Assembly: GCA_035634055.1 (NCBI GenBank)
Contig: DASQDR010000035.1
Location: 1-21,494, forward strand
DNA length: 21,494 bases
From: JAICTV01 sp035634055
GTDB taxonomy: Bacteria > Planctomycetota > Phycisphaerae > Tepidisphaerales > Tepidisphaeraceae
Direction of reading: 5' to 3'
In this document: positions 1 to 7,136 of the stretch, one piece after another
Layout: each line of letters opens with the position of its first letter
How positions within the stretch are numbered: position 1 is the first letter of the stretch
Translations under genes and position numbers: made by a program
The notes under the pieces: model-generated
Told to the model about the DNA's origin: nothing
Database searches by the model: none
The model's input: only the letters and a program-made list of their open reading frames with translations

Positions 1-313
1 GCGGTGGGACGCGGCATGTGAAGTTCCCCGTAGCCTGAGGTGAGCGATCCGCGCGGCCCCGCGGAAGGTCGCCCCCTGAGGCAGCCTCCGTGCCGCGCGG
101 GCGGGAGTGTGACCGGCCCGCGGGGCGAGGTCAACGAAAAAGCGTCACTCCGCAAGTTGAGGCGAATTGTCTCGTCGCGAGTCCGTGCCGAGGGCGCGCT
201 GCTCGTTCGTCACCTGTCACGCGTCGGCCGCGCAGGTCGTCGTTGACGCTCCCCGAGCAATCGCTCCCGTCACCTTGGCAACCGTTCCTCGCGCGGGCCG
301 TTCCTGCGCCTCG

Positions 314-348
314 CCTTGGCGGCCTTGGCGGCCTTGGCGCCTTGGCGG
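314..348. repeat. Short tandem repeat of CCTTGGCGG
   Basis: Four copies of a 9-bp unit: CCTTGGCGG at 314-322 and 323-331, a copy lacking its last G at 332-339, and CCTTGGCGG at 340-348. It lies in non-coding DNA and runs into GTTCACC. No function is evident; it resembles the low-complexity intergenic repeats seen in many bacterial genomes. Confidence 0.8.
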
Positions 349-514
349 TTCACCGATCGCGGGGACGGCCGGTCCGGGAGCGGTTGTTGCGGCGGTGCGC
401 CGAGCGCGGCGACGCCGGCAGGGCGGCGGCGGCGCGGGCGCGATAATTCCCGCGGCAGCGCGACTGCGACCGGCGCTTGGGACCAAGTGGCGGGCCCGCG
501 GGGGCGATAACGGT

Positions 515-787
515 CGCGGCGCAAGGGGAAGAATTGATTCGGGAAGGGTAAATATCGATTCGGGAAAGGTATCTATCGTCTCGGTAAGGGAAAGAATTCG
601 TCCGGCAAGGGTATTTTTCCTTCCGGCAAGGGAACCTTTTCGTTCGGCAGAGCTATTTATTGTTCCGGTACGGGAAAGTTTTCCTTCGGCAAGGGTAATT
701 GTTCTTCCGGCAAGCCTGCCGAACCGTTCGGCAAGGGAAAGTTTTCGTTCGGCACAGGTATTTGTTGTTCCGGGAAGCTCGCCCGAC
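515..787. repeat. Degenerate 21-bp tandem array, about 13 units
   Basis: Units start every 21 bp at 515, 536, 557, 578, 599, 620, 641, 662, 683, 704, 725, 746 and 767 with no indel. The core is roughly YTTCGGCAAGGG followed by an A/T-rich half. In units 2-13, columns 5-7 are always CGG, and column 9 is A in every unit. From the unit at 578 to that at 683, column 14 alternates strictly between A and T, which suggests a 42-bp dimer as a higher-order unit. The first unit (515) and those at 704 and 767 are the most degenerate. The array ends about 140 bp before a probable promoter at 930-958. 21 bp is two helical turns, so the cores would lie on one face of the DNA. Whether it is a protein-binding array, a structured RNA or decayed coding sequence cannot be told from sequence alone. 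Confidence 0.85.
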
Positions 788-825
788 TCCCGCTTTCCCT
801 CCCGCCGCGCCGGGCGTTACTTGGT

Positions 826-928
826 TCCTCCGTCCCTCCGTCCTTCACTTCGTGCCTCCGTGCCTCCGTGCCTTCCTTCTTCCCCTTCGTCGCTCCGTCG
901 CTCCGTCGCTCCGTCCCTCCCCCCTCAC
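826..928. repeat. Pyrimidine-rich tract with 8-bp periodicity
   Basis: The plus strand is almost all C and T with regular G. CCTCCGT-type words recur with 8-bp spacing: TCCTCCGT 826-833, CCCTCCGT 834-841, a GCCTCCGT run near 854-870, and CGCTCCGT three times at 891-898, 899-906 and 907-914. The part at 864-888 is closely matched by 9207-9228, just upstream of and across the start of the GT9 gene. Probably a simple-sequence expansion. Confidence 0.75.
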
Positions 929-929
929 C

Positions 930-958
930 TTGTCACCCTGTCATCGCCGCGCCATACT
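930..958 (+). promoter_or_regulatory. Probable sigma-70-type promoter of xylB
   Basis: TTGTCA (930-935, five of six consensus) and CATACT (953-958, four of six) are separated by exactly 17 bp. Transcription would start near 965, giving a leader of about 19 nt that contains a GGAGGG sequence at 967-972, 11 nt before the ATG. Predicted from sequence only. Confidence 0.45.
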
Positions 959-983
959 CGGCTGGCGGAGGGTTACTGCGCGC

Positions 984-2510
984 ATGGCACACCTGCTCGG
1001 GATCGACATCGGCACCAGTGGCACGAAAACGCTCGTCTGCGACGAGGACGGGAAGGTCCTCGCCACGGCGATGGCGGAGCATCCGATCGCTTCGCCCAAG
1101 CCGGGGTGGTCGGAGCAAAAGCCCGAGGACTGGTGGACGGCCACCTGCGCCGCGACCCGGGCGGTGCTGAAGAAGGCGAAGGTGACGGACATCTCCGGCA
1201 TCGGCTTATCCGGGCAAATGCACGGGAGCGTCTTCCTGGGTGATGGGGAGCGGGCGCTGCGGCCGGCGCTGCTCTGGAACGATCAGCGCACGGCCGAGCA
1301 GTGCGCCGAGATCGAGTCCAAGGCGGGCGGGCGCGAGCGGCTGATCGAGATGGTGGCCAACCCGGCCCTCACCGGCTTCACCGCTCCGAAAATCCTCTGG
1401 GTGCGGCAGAAGGAGCCGAGGGTCTACGCGAAGACGAAGCACATCCTGCTGCCGAAGGATTACATTCGCTTCCGCATGACCGGCGAGTATGCGACGGAAG
1501 TCTCCGACGCCAGCGGCACGCTGCTGCTGGACGTGAGGAACCGCAGGTGGTCGGACGAATTGCTCGGGCTCCTGGACATCGACAGATCGCTGATGCCGCC
1601 GGTGCACGAGTCGCAGGAGGTGACCGGGACGCTGAGCCGCGCGGCGGCGGCGCTGCTGGGCCTGCGCGAAGGAATCCCGGTGGTCGGCGGCGGCGGGGAC
1701 CAGGCGGCCGGGGCGGTTGGCAACGGCATCGTCAGCGCGGGGATCGTGTCGGCCACGCTCGGGACCAGCGGCGTGGTCTTCGCCCACAGCGACGCCCCGA
1801 CGCTCGACCCGCGCGGGCGCGTTCACACCATGTGCCACGCGGTGCCCAACAAGTGGTGCGTGTTCGGGTGCATGCTGTCGGCCGGCGGGAGCTTCCAGTG
1901 GTTCCGCAACCAGTTGGCCGATGGCGAGGTCGCGGCGGCGAAGAAGCGGAAGGTGGATCCGTACGAGCTGCTCATCGCGCTGGCGGAGGCGGCGCCGCCG
2001 GGGGCGGAGGGTTTATTTTTCATGCCCTACCTGACCGGCGAGCGCTGCCCGTACCCGGACCCGTGCGCCCGCGGCGGGTGGATCGGGCTGACGGCGCGGA
2101 CGACGCGGCCGATGATGATCCGCGCGCTGCTCGAGGGGGTCACCTTCGGCATGCGCGACGCGCTGGAGATCATGCGCGAGATGAAGATCCCGGTCAGCCA
2201 GGTCCGCGCCAGCGGCGGCGGGGCGCGCAGCGCCTTCTGGCGGCAGTTGCAGGCGGACGTCTACCAGCAGCCGATCGTCCTCACCAACGCCAGCGAAGGG
2301 CCGGCGTACGGCGCGGCGCTGCTGGCCGGCGTCGGCACCGGCGCGTGGGGGAGCGTGGAGGAGGCCTGCAAGGCGAGCATCAGGCAGACGGCAAAGATCG
2401 CGCCGAACAAGAAGCGCGCCGCCTTCTACGACCGCTACTACCGCACGTACCACAAGCTCTACGGCGACCTGAAGGAACGCTTCGACGAGATCGCAGCGTT
2501 GGCGTCCTGA
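984..2510 (+). CDS. xylB: Xylulokinase (FGGY carbohydrate kinase)
   Basis: A 508-residue FGGY-family kinase, the usual length for xylulokinase, which phosphorylates D-xylulose to xylulose 5-phosphate with ATP in the cytoplasm and feeds the pentose phosphate pathway. The N-terminal phosphate-binding loop is GIDIGTSGTK (6-15). QMHG (78-81) matches the substrate-binding Met-His-Gly of XylB. The catalytic aspartate is probably Asp239 in GGGGDQAAGAVGNG. The C-terminal half has the second ATPase motif region SGGGARSAFWRQL. The ATG at 984 is chosen because it begins right at the family N terminus (MAHLLGIDIG) behind GGAGGG at 967-972; the frame is open further upstream but that part is low-complexity repeat. 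There is no xylose isomerase, transporter or regulator beside it, so the gene stands alone in this window. A different FGGY sugar substrate is possible but the match to xylulokinase is good. Confidence 0.93.
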   Translation: MAHLLGIDIGTSGTKTLVCDEDGKVLATAMAEHPIASPKPGWSEQKPEDWWTATCAATRAVLKKAKVTDISGIGLSGQMHGSVFLGDGERALRPALLWNDQRTAEQCAEIESKAGGRERLIEMVANPALTGFTAPKILWVRQKEPRVYAKTKHILLPKDYIRFRMTGEYATEVSDASGTLLLDVRNRRWSDELLGLLDIDRSLMPPVHESQEVTGTLSRAAAALLGLREGIPVVGGGGDQAAGAVGNGIVSAGIVSATLGTSGVVFAHSDAPTLDPRGRVHTMCHAVPNKWCVFGCMLSAGGSFQWFRNQLADGEVAAAKKRKVDPYELLIALAEAAPPGAEGLFFMPYLTGERCPYPDPCARGGWIGLTARTTRPMMIRALLEGVTFGMRDALEIMREMKIPVSQVRASGGGARSAFWRQLQADVYQQPIVLTNASEGPAYGAALLAGVGTGAWGSVEEACKASIRQTAKIAPNKKRAAFYDRYYRTYHKLYGDLKERFDEIAALAS

Positions 2511-2722
2511 CGCCGGATGGCGGCGGCGCGGCGGGGTTGCGGCGGGACGGGTACGCCGCGCGGGGGCGATTAGTGCACGCCCGGACACGGGAGGAGTTAC
2601 GCTTCGCCACGGCACGCGGAGTAGGCTTCCGCGGTATCCGTTTCGCGGCGACACGTGATGTACGCTTCGAGACGACACGACCGCCTCCTGCTGTTGGCGC
2701 TACATCGGGAGGGCTGCTGCCT

Positions 2723-2728
2723 TAGAAT
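2723..2728 (+). promoter_or_regulatory. Possible -10 element of the Uma2-family gene
   Basis: TAGAAT matches five of six positions of the -10 consensus and lies 28 nt before the ATG at 2757. No convincing -35 hexamer sits at the right distance; the nearest TTG-containing word (TTGGCG, 2694-2699) is 23 bp away. Confidence 0.25.
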
Positions 2729-2756
2729 CGCATCGTTCAACCACACCGGTGCCACC

Positions 2757-3407
2757 ATGACCATCGCCGCCCGCCACCTCCCGTCGCCGCCGGACTTCGA
2801 GAAGCCGCTGCCGGTCGGGCTGCGCATGACGGAGGAGGAATTCGTCGCGTGGTACACGTTCGAGGGGAAGGCGGAGTGGGTCGATGGGGAGGTGGTCCTG
2901 ATGTCGCCGGTCAGCCGGGAGCACGATGGGTTGCAGTGGTGGCTGCGCGATCTGCTGGGGCACTACGTGGAGGAGAAGCACCTGGGCGAGGTGCTCGGTC
3001 CGCAGTTCGTGACGCGGCTGAAGATCGGGCGCCGGCGGATCAGTCGGCGCGAGCCCGACGTGCTGTTCGTCGCCGCCGAACGGGCACGGCTCATCGGGCG
3101 CAACCACCTCGAGGGCGCGCCGGACCTCGCCATCGAGATCATCTCCCCCGAGAGCCAGTCGCGCGACCGGCGGCAGCAGTACCTGGAGTACGAGGCGGCG
3201 GGCGTGCGCGAATACTGGATCGTCGACCCACTGTCGCGGGAGATCGAGGCCTACGCGCGGCGCGCGGAGAAGTTCGAGCTGATCCAGCCCGCGAAGGGGA
3301 AGCTCGCCTCGACCGTGGTGAAGGGTTGGTACCTGCGGCCGGAGTGGCTGTGGAGCGAGCCGCGCAAGCGCGTGCTGGCGGCGCTGGCGGAACTGGGCGT
3401 CAAGTAA
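2757..3407 (+). CDS. Uma2 family (DUF820) PD-(D/E)XK endonuclease-like protein
   Basis: A 216-residue protein of the Uma2/DUF820 family, restriction-endonuclease-like proteins that are abundant in planctomycetes and cyanobacteria and whose cellular role is mostly unknown. Visible family features are the N-terminal EWVDGEVVLMSP (40-51), the acidic Asp101 in REPDVLFVA, Glu127 in DLAIEIISPES, and the C-terminal GVREYWIVDP (149-158). The helix that normally supplies the active-site lysine reads RDRRQQYLEYEAAGV, so glutamine (141) stands where lysine is usual; the nuclease may be impaired. The ATG at 2757 is chosen because the family N terminus follows; there is no clear ribosome-binding site. The 3' end overlaps the 3' end of the convergent lpxB gene by 8 bp. 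Family assignment is firm; activity and target are unknown. Confidence 0.85.
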   Translation: MTIAARHLPSPPDFEKPLPVGLRMTEEEFVAWYTFEGKAEWVDGEVVLMSPVSREHDGLQWWLRDLLGHYVEEKHLGEVLGPQFVTRLKIGRRRISRREPDVLFVAAERARLIGRNHLEGAPDLAIEIISPESQSRDRRQQYLEYEAAGVREYWIVDPLSREIEAYARRAEKFELIQPAKGKLASTVVKGWYLRPEWLWSEPRKRVLAALAELGVK

Positions 3408-4623
3408 CGGGCGGCGCGGACGGCAACGCGAGCGGCGGGGTCGGGGGCGACGCGGAATCCGTCCTCTGGCGCTCCTCCATCAACTCCACCGCCAGCTTCG
3501 CCGCGTTCATCGACGCGCCCGGGCGATCCAGCAGCCGCATCAGCTTGGTCAGCTTCGCGCGCTGCTCGGCCAGCTTCTCCGGGTGCTTCAGCAGGTCGAT
3601 GGCGCAGTCCGCCACCGGCTGGTTCGAGCCGTACCACGGGATGAACTCCGGTACGAGGTCGGTCTGCCCGGCCAGGATGTTGACCATGGCGATCTTCCGC
3701 GTCTTGACCAGCCACCGCGCCACGCCGTGCCACAGGAGCGGGTTGACGCGGTAGACCACGATCATCGGCACGTTCCACGCCGCCACGTGCACCGTGCTGG
3801 TGCCGCTCTTGGTGATGACCAGGTCGCAGCGCGGCACCAGGTCGTTGAACCCGTCCTGCTGCACGGTCACGCTGCCGTTGGCGCCTGCGGGCCCGAGCGT
3901 CTGGCGGACCAGCGCATCGGAGGCGGCGGTGGTGGGGACGAGGAAGCTGACCTGCGGGAACTGCCGCCGAACGCGGTCCATCACCTCCATCAGGTGCGGC
4001 AGGTTCGCCCGCACCTCCCCGCGCCGCGAGCCCGGAATGATCCCGACCACCGGCGGGGCGTCGGGGAAGCGCGGGCCGGGCGGGCGGGCGCGGGCGCGGT
4101 CGGCGGCGGGGGGGAGCTGGTCGAACAGCGGGTGGCCGACGAACGTCGCCTTCACCCCGCGTGACCGAAAATACTCCTGCTCGAAGGGGAAGATGCAGGC
4201 GAGGTGATCGACGTACTGCCGCACCTTCTTGATCCGCCCTTCGCGGCTGGCCCAGAGCTGCGGGGCGACGTAGTAGAGCACCGGCACGCCGAACTTCTGC
4301 TTCGCCAGCCGGGCGAAGGGGAGGTTGACGGCGCTGCTGTCGACGCAGACGTGCAGGTCGGGGCGGGTGGCGGGGTCGCGGTAGCGCTCGGCCGTCCGCT
4401 TCAACCAGCGCGACGCCTCCACCGCCCGCAGCGCGCCGCGCCAACCCATGGCGGCGCGGCCGACGGTCTCCTCCAGCAGCGTCGCGCCGGCGGCGGCCAT
4501 CTTCGCGCCGCCCAGGCCTTCGACCTGGATCGCGGGGTCGAGCTGCCTGAGGTGGCGGATCAGCTCCGCCGCGTGCTGGTCGCCGCTCGCCTCCGCCGCC
4601 GTGATGAAGACTCGTCTCGGCAC
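3400..4623 (-). CDS. lpxB: Lipid-A-disaccharide synthase
   Basis: About 407 residues, similar in length to other LpxB proteins. LpxB (GT19) is a peripheral inner-membrane enzyme that joins UDP-diacylglucosamine and lipid X to form the lipid A disaccharide. Recognisable blocks are AEASGD (10-15), VCVDSSAVN with the probable catalytic Asp95, YYVAPQLWASREGRIKKV (117-134), FVGHPLFDQL, GIIPGSRRGEV and KSGTSTVHVAAWNVPMIVVYR. In this last block histidine stands where LpxB proteins usually have Glu (SGTATLE). The start is uncertain: a GTG at 4623 gives VPRRVFITAAEASGD, matching the family N terminus, whereas an ATG 81 bp further upstream adds arginine-rich sequence crossing the divergent neighbour's promoter. 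No strong ribosome-binding site is seen. The C-terminal tail is proline/alanine-rich. It is divergent from the thioredoxin-fold gene and convergent with the Uma2-family gene; no other lpx gene is in the window. Confidence 0.9.
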   Translation of the reverse strand: MPRRVFITAAEASGDQHAAELIRHLRQLDPAIQVEGLGGAKMAAAGATLLEETVGRAAMGWRGALRAVEASRWLKRTAERYRDPATRPDLHVCVDSSAVNLPFARLAKQKFGVPVLYYVAPQLWASREGRIKKVRQYVDHLACIFPFEQEYFRSRGVKATFVGHPLFDQLPPAADRARARPPGPRFPDAPPVVGIIPGSRRGEVRANLPHLMEVMDRVRRQFPQVSFLVPTTAASDALVRQTLGPAGANGSVTVQQDGFNDLVPRCDLVITKSGTSTVHVAAWNVPMIVVYRVNPLLWHGVARWLVKTRKIAMVNILAGQTDLVPEFIPWYGSNQPVADCAIDLLKHPEKLAEQRAKLTKLMRLLDRPGASMNAAKLAVELMEERQRTDSASPPTPPLALPSAPPVT

Positions 4624-4687
4624 GCCGGGGGTACTTGCGCCGCATCCTTGGGCAGTGTCAAGCGACCCGCGCCCGCGTCGCCGGCCG

Positions 4688-4714
4688 TGATATGATCGCG
4701 GCAACCGTGGGGAA
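4688..4714 (+). promoter_or_regulatory. Extended -10 promoter and ribosome-binding site of the thioredoxin-fold gene
   Basis: TG (4688-4689), one base, then TATGAT (4691-4696) forms an extended -10 element. Transcription would begin near 4703, followed by GGGGAA at 4709-4714, about 7 nt before the ATG at 4722. No good -35 is visible, as expected for extended -10 promoters. This supports 4722 rather than the in-frame ATG at 4692, which lies inside the promoter. Confidence 0.4.
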
Positions 4715-4721
4715 TGATCCT

Positions 4722-5933
4722 ATGAGGCGAATTTTCCTGTTGCTGCCCGCGCTGATCGCGTTCATCGCGCCCGCGCCGCCCGCCAGCGGGGCCGTGCAGG
4801 TTGGCGACGCGCCGGAACTGAAGACGGTCGCCCTCGACGGCACGCGCATCGACCTGTCGACCCTGCGCGACAAGATCGTGCTGATCGACTTCTGGATCGC
4901 CACGTCGCAGGCCAACAAGGAGAACGAGCGCGCGCTGGCCGAGCTGCACAAGGTTTACGAGGAGAAGGGCGTCGCCTTCATCGGCATCGCCGCCCATCCG
5001 AAGGCTGACGTGCTCCGCCAGGTGATCGCCGACCTCGGCGTCACCTGGCCGCAGGTCCACGTCCCCACGTGGCGCGAGGGCCTGGGCGCCCAGTGGGGCG
5101 TGCCGCGGGTGAACTGGGTCTACCTCATCGCGCCCGGCGGCAAGGTGGTCTTCATCGGCGACGCCTCCAAGGTGAAGGAGCGGCTCGATTGGGCGCTGGA
5201 AACCTACCCGCCCAAGCTCGTGTCCGACGACGTGCTGGCCAAGGCGAAGCAGGACCTGGAGACGGTCGAGGCGCTGCTGAACGACAAGGATCGCGACGGG
5301 GCGGTGCGCAAGTTCACGCGCATTGCGGAAGAAGCGACCAAGGACCGCGAATTCGCCCGCCGCGCGATGGCGGTGCGCGAGAAGATCAACGAGGCCGCCG
5401 ACGCGATGCTGCGCGAGGTGGACGACCTGGTGGCGGCGCGGCGCTTCGCCGCGGCGGCGCAGCGGCTGCGCGAGCTGCTGTCGGTGATGGCCGGGCTGCC
5501 GACGGCGTCGCTGGCGCGGCAGCACCTGGCGGAGCTGGTCTCGCGCCCGGAAATCCAGCACGAGCTGGCCGAGGCGGACCGGCGGGAGAAGGCGCAGGCG
5601 GCGCTGGACGAGGCGCGGAAGCTGCGCGACGCGGGGCAGGAGGACGAGGCGTACGCCCGCTTCCGCGCGGTGGCGGAGGACTTCAAGCAGACGCCGGCGG
5701 GGCAAGCCGCCGCCGAGGCGGCCAAGGCGTACGAGTCCGACCCCGCTTTCGTCCGCCGCAACAAGGACCGCGCCGCCGCCACCCGGGCCAAGCCCGCGCT
5801 GAACCTGGCGGAGAACTACCTCGCCGCCGGCCGGCCGGAGATGGCGCGCAAGAAGTACGAGGAAGTGGTAAAGGAATTTCCCGACACCACTTTCGCCGAG
5901 ACGGCAAAGGCTGCGCTGGCGCGCATAAAGTGA
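4722..5933 (+). CDS. Exported TlpA/AhpC-like thioredoxin-fold protein without redox cysteines, with helical repeat C terminus
   Basis: A 403-residue protein. Residues 1-24 are a clear signal peptide (MRRIFLLLPALIAFIAPAPP, then ASG), so it acts outside the cytoplasmic membrane and may be cleaved near ASGA. Residues 27-160 have the TlpA layout: VGDAPELKTVALDG, LRDKIVLIDFWIATSQAN, VAFIGIAAHP and the cis-proline loop WGVPRVNWVYLI. The CxxC site (FWATWCxxC in relatives) is replaced by Ser62-Gln-Ala-Asn65, and I find no cysteine anywhere in the translation. It therefore cannot do thiol-disulfide exchange. Residues 165-403 are charged helices with TPR-like pairs such as AYARFRAVAEDFKQTPAG and ARKKYEEVVKEFPDTTFAET, suggesting protein binding. 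It is divergent from lpxB, 98 bp away, with its own promoter candidate. Likely a periplasmic scaffold or binding protein; this role is inference. Confidence 0.82.
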   Translation: MRRIFLLLPALIAFIAPAPPASGAVQVGDAPELKTVALDGTRIDLSTLRDKIVLIDFWIATSQANKENERALAELHKVYEEKGVAFIGIAAHPKADVLRQVIADLGVTWPQVHVPTWREGLGAQWGVPRVNWVYLIAPGGKVVFIGDASKVKERLDWALETYPPKLVSDDVLAKAKQDLETVEALLNDKDRDGAVRKFTRIAEEATKDREFARRAMAVREKINEAADAMLREVDDLVAARRFAAAAQRLRELLSVMAGLPTASLARQHLAELVSRPEIQHELAEADRREKAQAALDEARKLRDAGQEDEAYARFRAVAEDFKQTPAGQAAAEAAKAYESDPAFVRRNKDRAAATRAKPALNLAENYLAAGRPEMARKKYEEVVKEFPDTTFAETAKAALARIK

Positions 5934-5984
5934 GCCGCGACGAAGTCAATGGTTCGACCGTCAGCGCGACGGCGGCGCGGGGCG

Positions 5985-6013
5985 TTGAACCGCGCTGGCC
6001 CGTCCCTTAGCAT
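5985..6013 (+). promoter_or_regulatory. Possible promoter of the methyltransferase gene
   Basis: TTGAAC (5985-5990) and TAGCAT (6008-6013), each four of six consensus positions, are 17 bp apart. Transcription would start near 6020, about 42 nt before the ATG at 6062. It could drive the plus-strand glycan gene group to 11600. Confidence 0.35.
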
Positions 6014-6061
6014 CCGGCGTTTCCGCCTCGTCCGGATCCGTTACCGAAAAACGAAAGCGCC

Positions 6062-6910
6062 ATGCACCTGCGAACGGGAATCCCGCTGCTGACCGAGCTC
6101 GACGCGCACCTGAACAGCGACGCGTACCGCCGCCACGTCGAGTTCAACCGCGACTTTCTGGAGAAGAACGACGCGGCCATGAGCCAGTACGGCAAGCTGT
6201 GGGCGAAGGACACGTTTCGCCTGTGGAGCCGGCGGTGGGAGTACCCGTTCGTGATGCAGCGGCTGGTGCAGTTCGCCGAGCGCGCCGGCGACGGGCCGTT
6301 TCGGGTGCTGGACGCGGGCTCGGGCGTCACCTACTTCCCGTACTACCTCCGGCACGAAGTGCCGCGAAGCGAGGTCACCTGCTTTGACAGCAACAGCACG
6401 TATCACCCCATGTTCGCCGCGGTGAACCAGACCCTGGGGGAGACCCGGGTGAAGTTCGTCGAGGGTTGGCTGCAAAAGCTGCCCTTTGACGATAAGAGTT
6501 TCGACGCTGTCTGCTGCATCTCCGTGCTGGAGCACACGAGCAACTATGGCGAGATCCTGGACGAGTTCGCGCGCGTGCTGCGGCCGGGCGGGCTGCTGGT
6601 GCTCACCTTCGACCTCTCGCTCGACGGCCGCTTCGAGCTGCCGCGGGCGGTGGCGGCGGACCTGCTGTCGAACCTGTCGAAGAAGTTCAACCCGCCAGAC
6701 GGGGTGGACGTGCAGAAGGAGCTGTCGCGGATGGAGAACCCCGAGCGCGAGGGCATCCTGACCACCGATCACGTCCGCAAGACCCAGCCCGACCTGCTCC
6801 CGTGGAAGCACCCGGTGCTCAAGGCCGCGCACGACCTGGTGAAGGGGCACGGGTGGACCGGGGGGTTCAGGTCCAAGTCGGTATATTGCGTGGACGTGAC
6901 GGCGAAGTAG
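6062..6910 (+). CDS. Class I SAM-dependent methyltransferase
   Basis: A 282-residue protein with a Rossmann-type methyltransferase core. Motif I is VLDAGSGVTYFP (82-93), the strand-2 acidic end is CFDSN (107-111), FVEGWLQKLPFDDKSFDAV (132-150) is the typical motif II region, followed by VLEHTSNYGEILDEFARVLRPGGLLVLTFDLSLDG. This is the Methyltransf_11-like pattern of small-molecule, sugar or lipid methyltransferases. The N-terminal 75 residues are helical and charged and not recognised. The ATG at 6062 has only a weak purine-rich sequence (GAAAGCG) ahead. It begins a plus-strand run of glycosyltransferase and membrane genes, so a sugar or glycolipid substrate is likely by context, but the substrate cannot be read from sequence. 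Confidence 0.82.
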   Translation: MHLRTGIPLLTELDAHLNSDAYRRHVEFNRDFLEKNDAAMSQYGKLWAKDTFRLWSRRWEYPFVMQRLVQFAERAGDGPFRVLDAGSGVTYFPYYLRHEVPRSEVTCFDSNSTYHPMFAAVNQTLGETRVKFVEGWLQKLPFDDKSFDAVCCISVLEHTSNYGEILDEFARVLRPGGLLVLTFDLSLDGRFELPRAVAADLLSNLSKKFNPPDGVDVQKELSRMENPEREGILTTDHVRKTQPDLLPWKHPVLKAAHDLVKGHGWTGGFRSKSVYCVDVTAK

Positions 6911-7136
6911 CTTGCCTGGCAGCCCCGCGCGGCGCGATTCGCGGAAACAGACCGGTGAGATCGCGCCGGCCGCGCGGTCGTGGACGCCGGGGTACGGGAC
7001 GGCGTGCGGCGGCGGCCCGTGTGGCGCTGCGTGCCTTGCGCGCCGCGCGAAATGTGCGCGTGGTGCCGTCGTCTTTCTCTCTCGTGTGTGGGTGCGGCCG
7101 TCCGCGGGCTCGCGGGGGGTCGATTCGATCACGCTG

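Larger units (their letters stand above)
1..983. other. Long region without a convincing gene, rich in repeats
   Basis: No reading frame here has recognisable protein similarity, a good start signal or plausible composition; the open frames arise from high GC and are arginine/proline/serine-rich. The stretch holds a short CCTTGGCGG repeat (314-348), a degenerate 21-bp tandem array (515-787), a pyrimidine-rich tract with 8-bp periodicity (826-928) and a probable promoter for the downstream kinase gene (930-958). In 1-310 I see nothing beyond a weak GC palindrome near 49-64. A decayed gene cannot be excluded. Confidence 0.7.

Noticed and set aside
515..787. 21-bp array as a CRISPR array
   Set aside because: The units are directly adjacent and degenerate, without unique spacers or cas genes.
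657..848. Minus-strand frame with Pro/Glu/Asn heptads across the 21-bp array
   Set aside because: The peptide pattern is a consequence of the 21-bp repeat, it stops inside the array, and has no start signal.
167..1243. Long plus-strand open frame over the repeat region and the start of xylB
   Set aside because: Composition follows the 21-bp and 8-bp repeats, and it runs into xylB in another frame; no start signal or family similarity.
3251..4645. 464-codon frame overlapping lpxB on the same strand
   Set aside because: Arg/Pro/Gly-rich out-of-frame shadow of lpxB, which has clear family motifs.
4657..4662. Perfect TTGACA on the minus strand upstream of lpxB
   Set aside because: No -10-like hexamer occurs 15-19 bp downstream, so it is not called as a promoter.
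5950..5980. GGTTCGACC resembling a tRNA T-arm
   Set aside because: No acceptor, D- or anticodon arms fit around it; it occurs in a GC-rich spacer.
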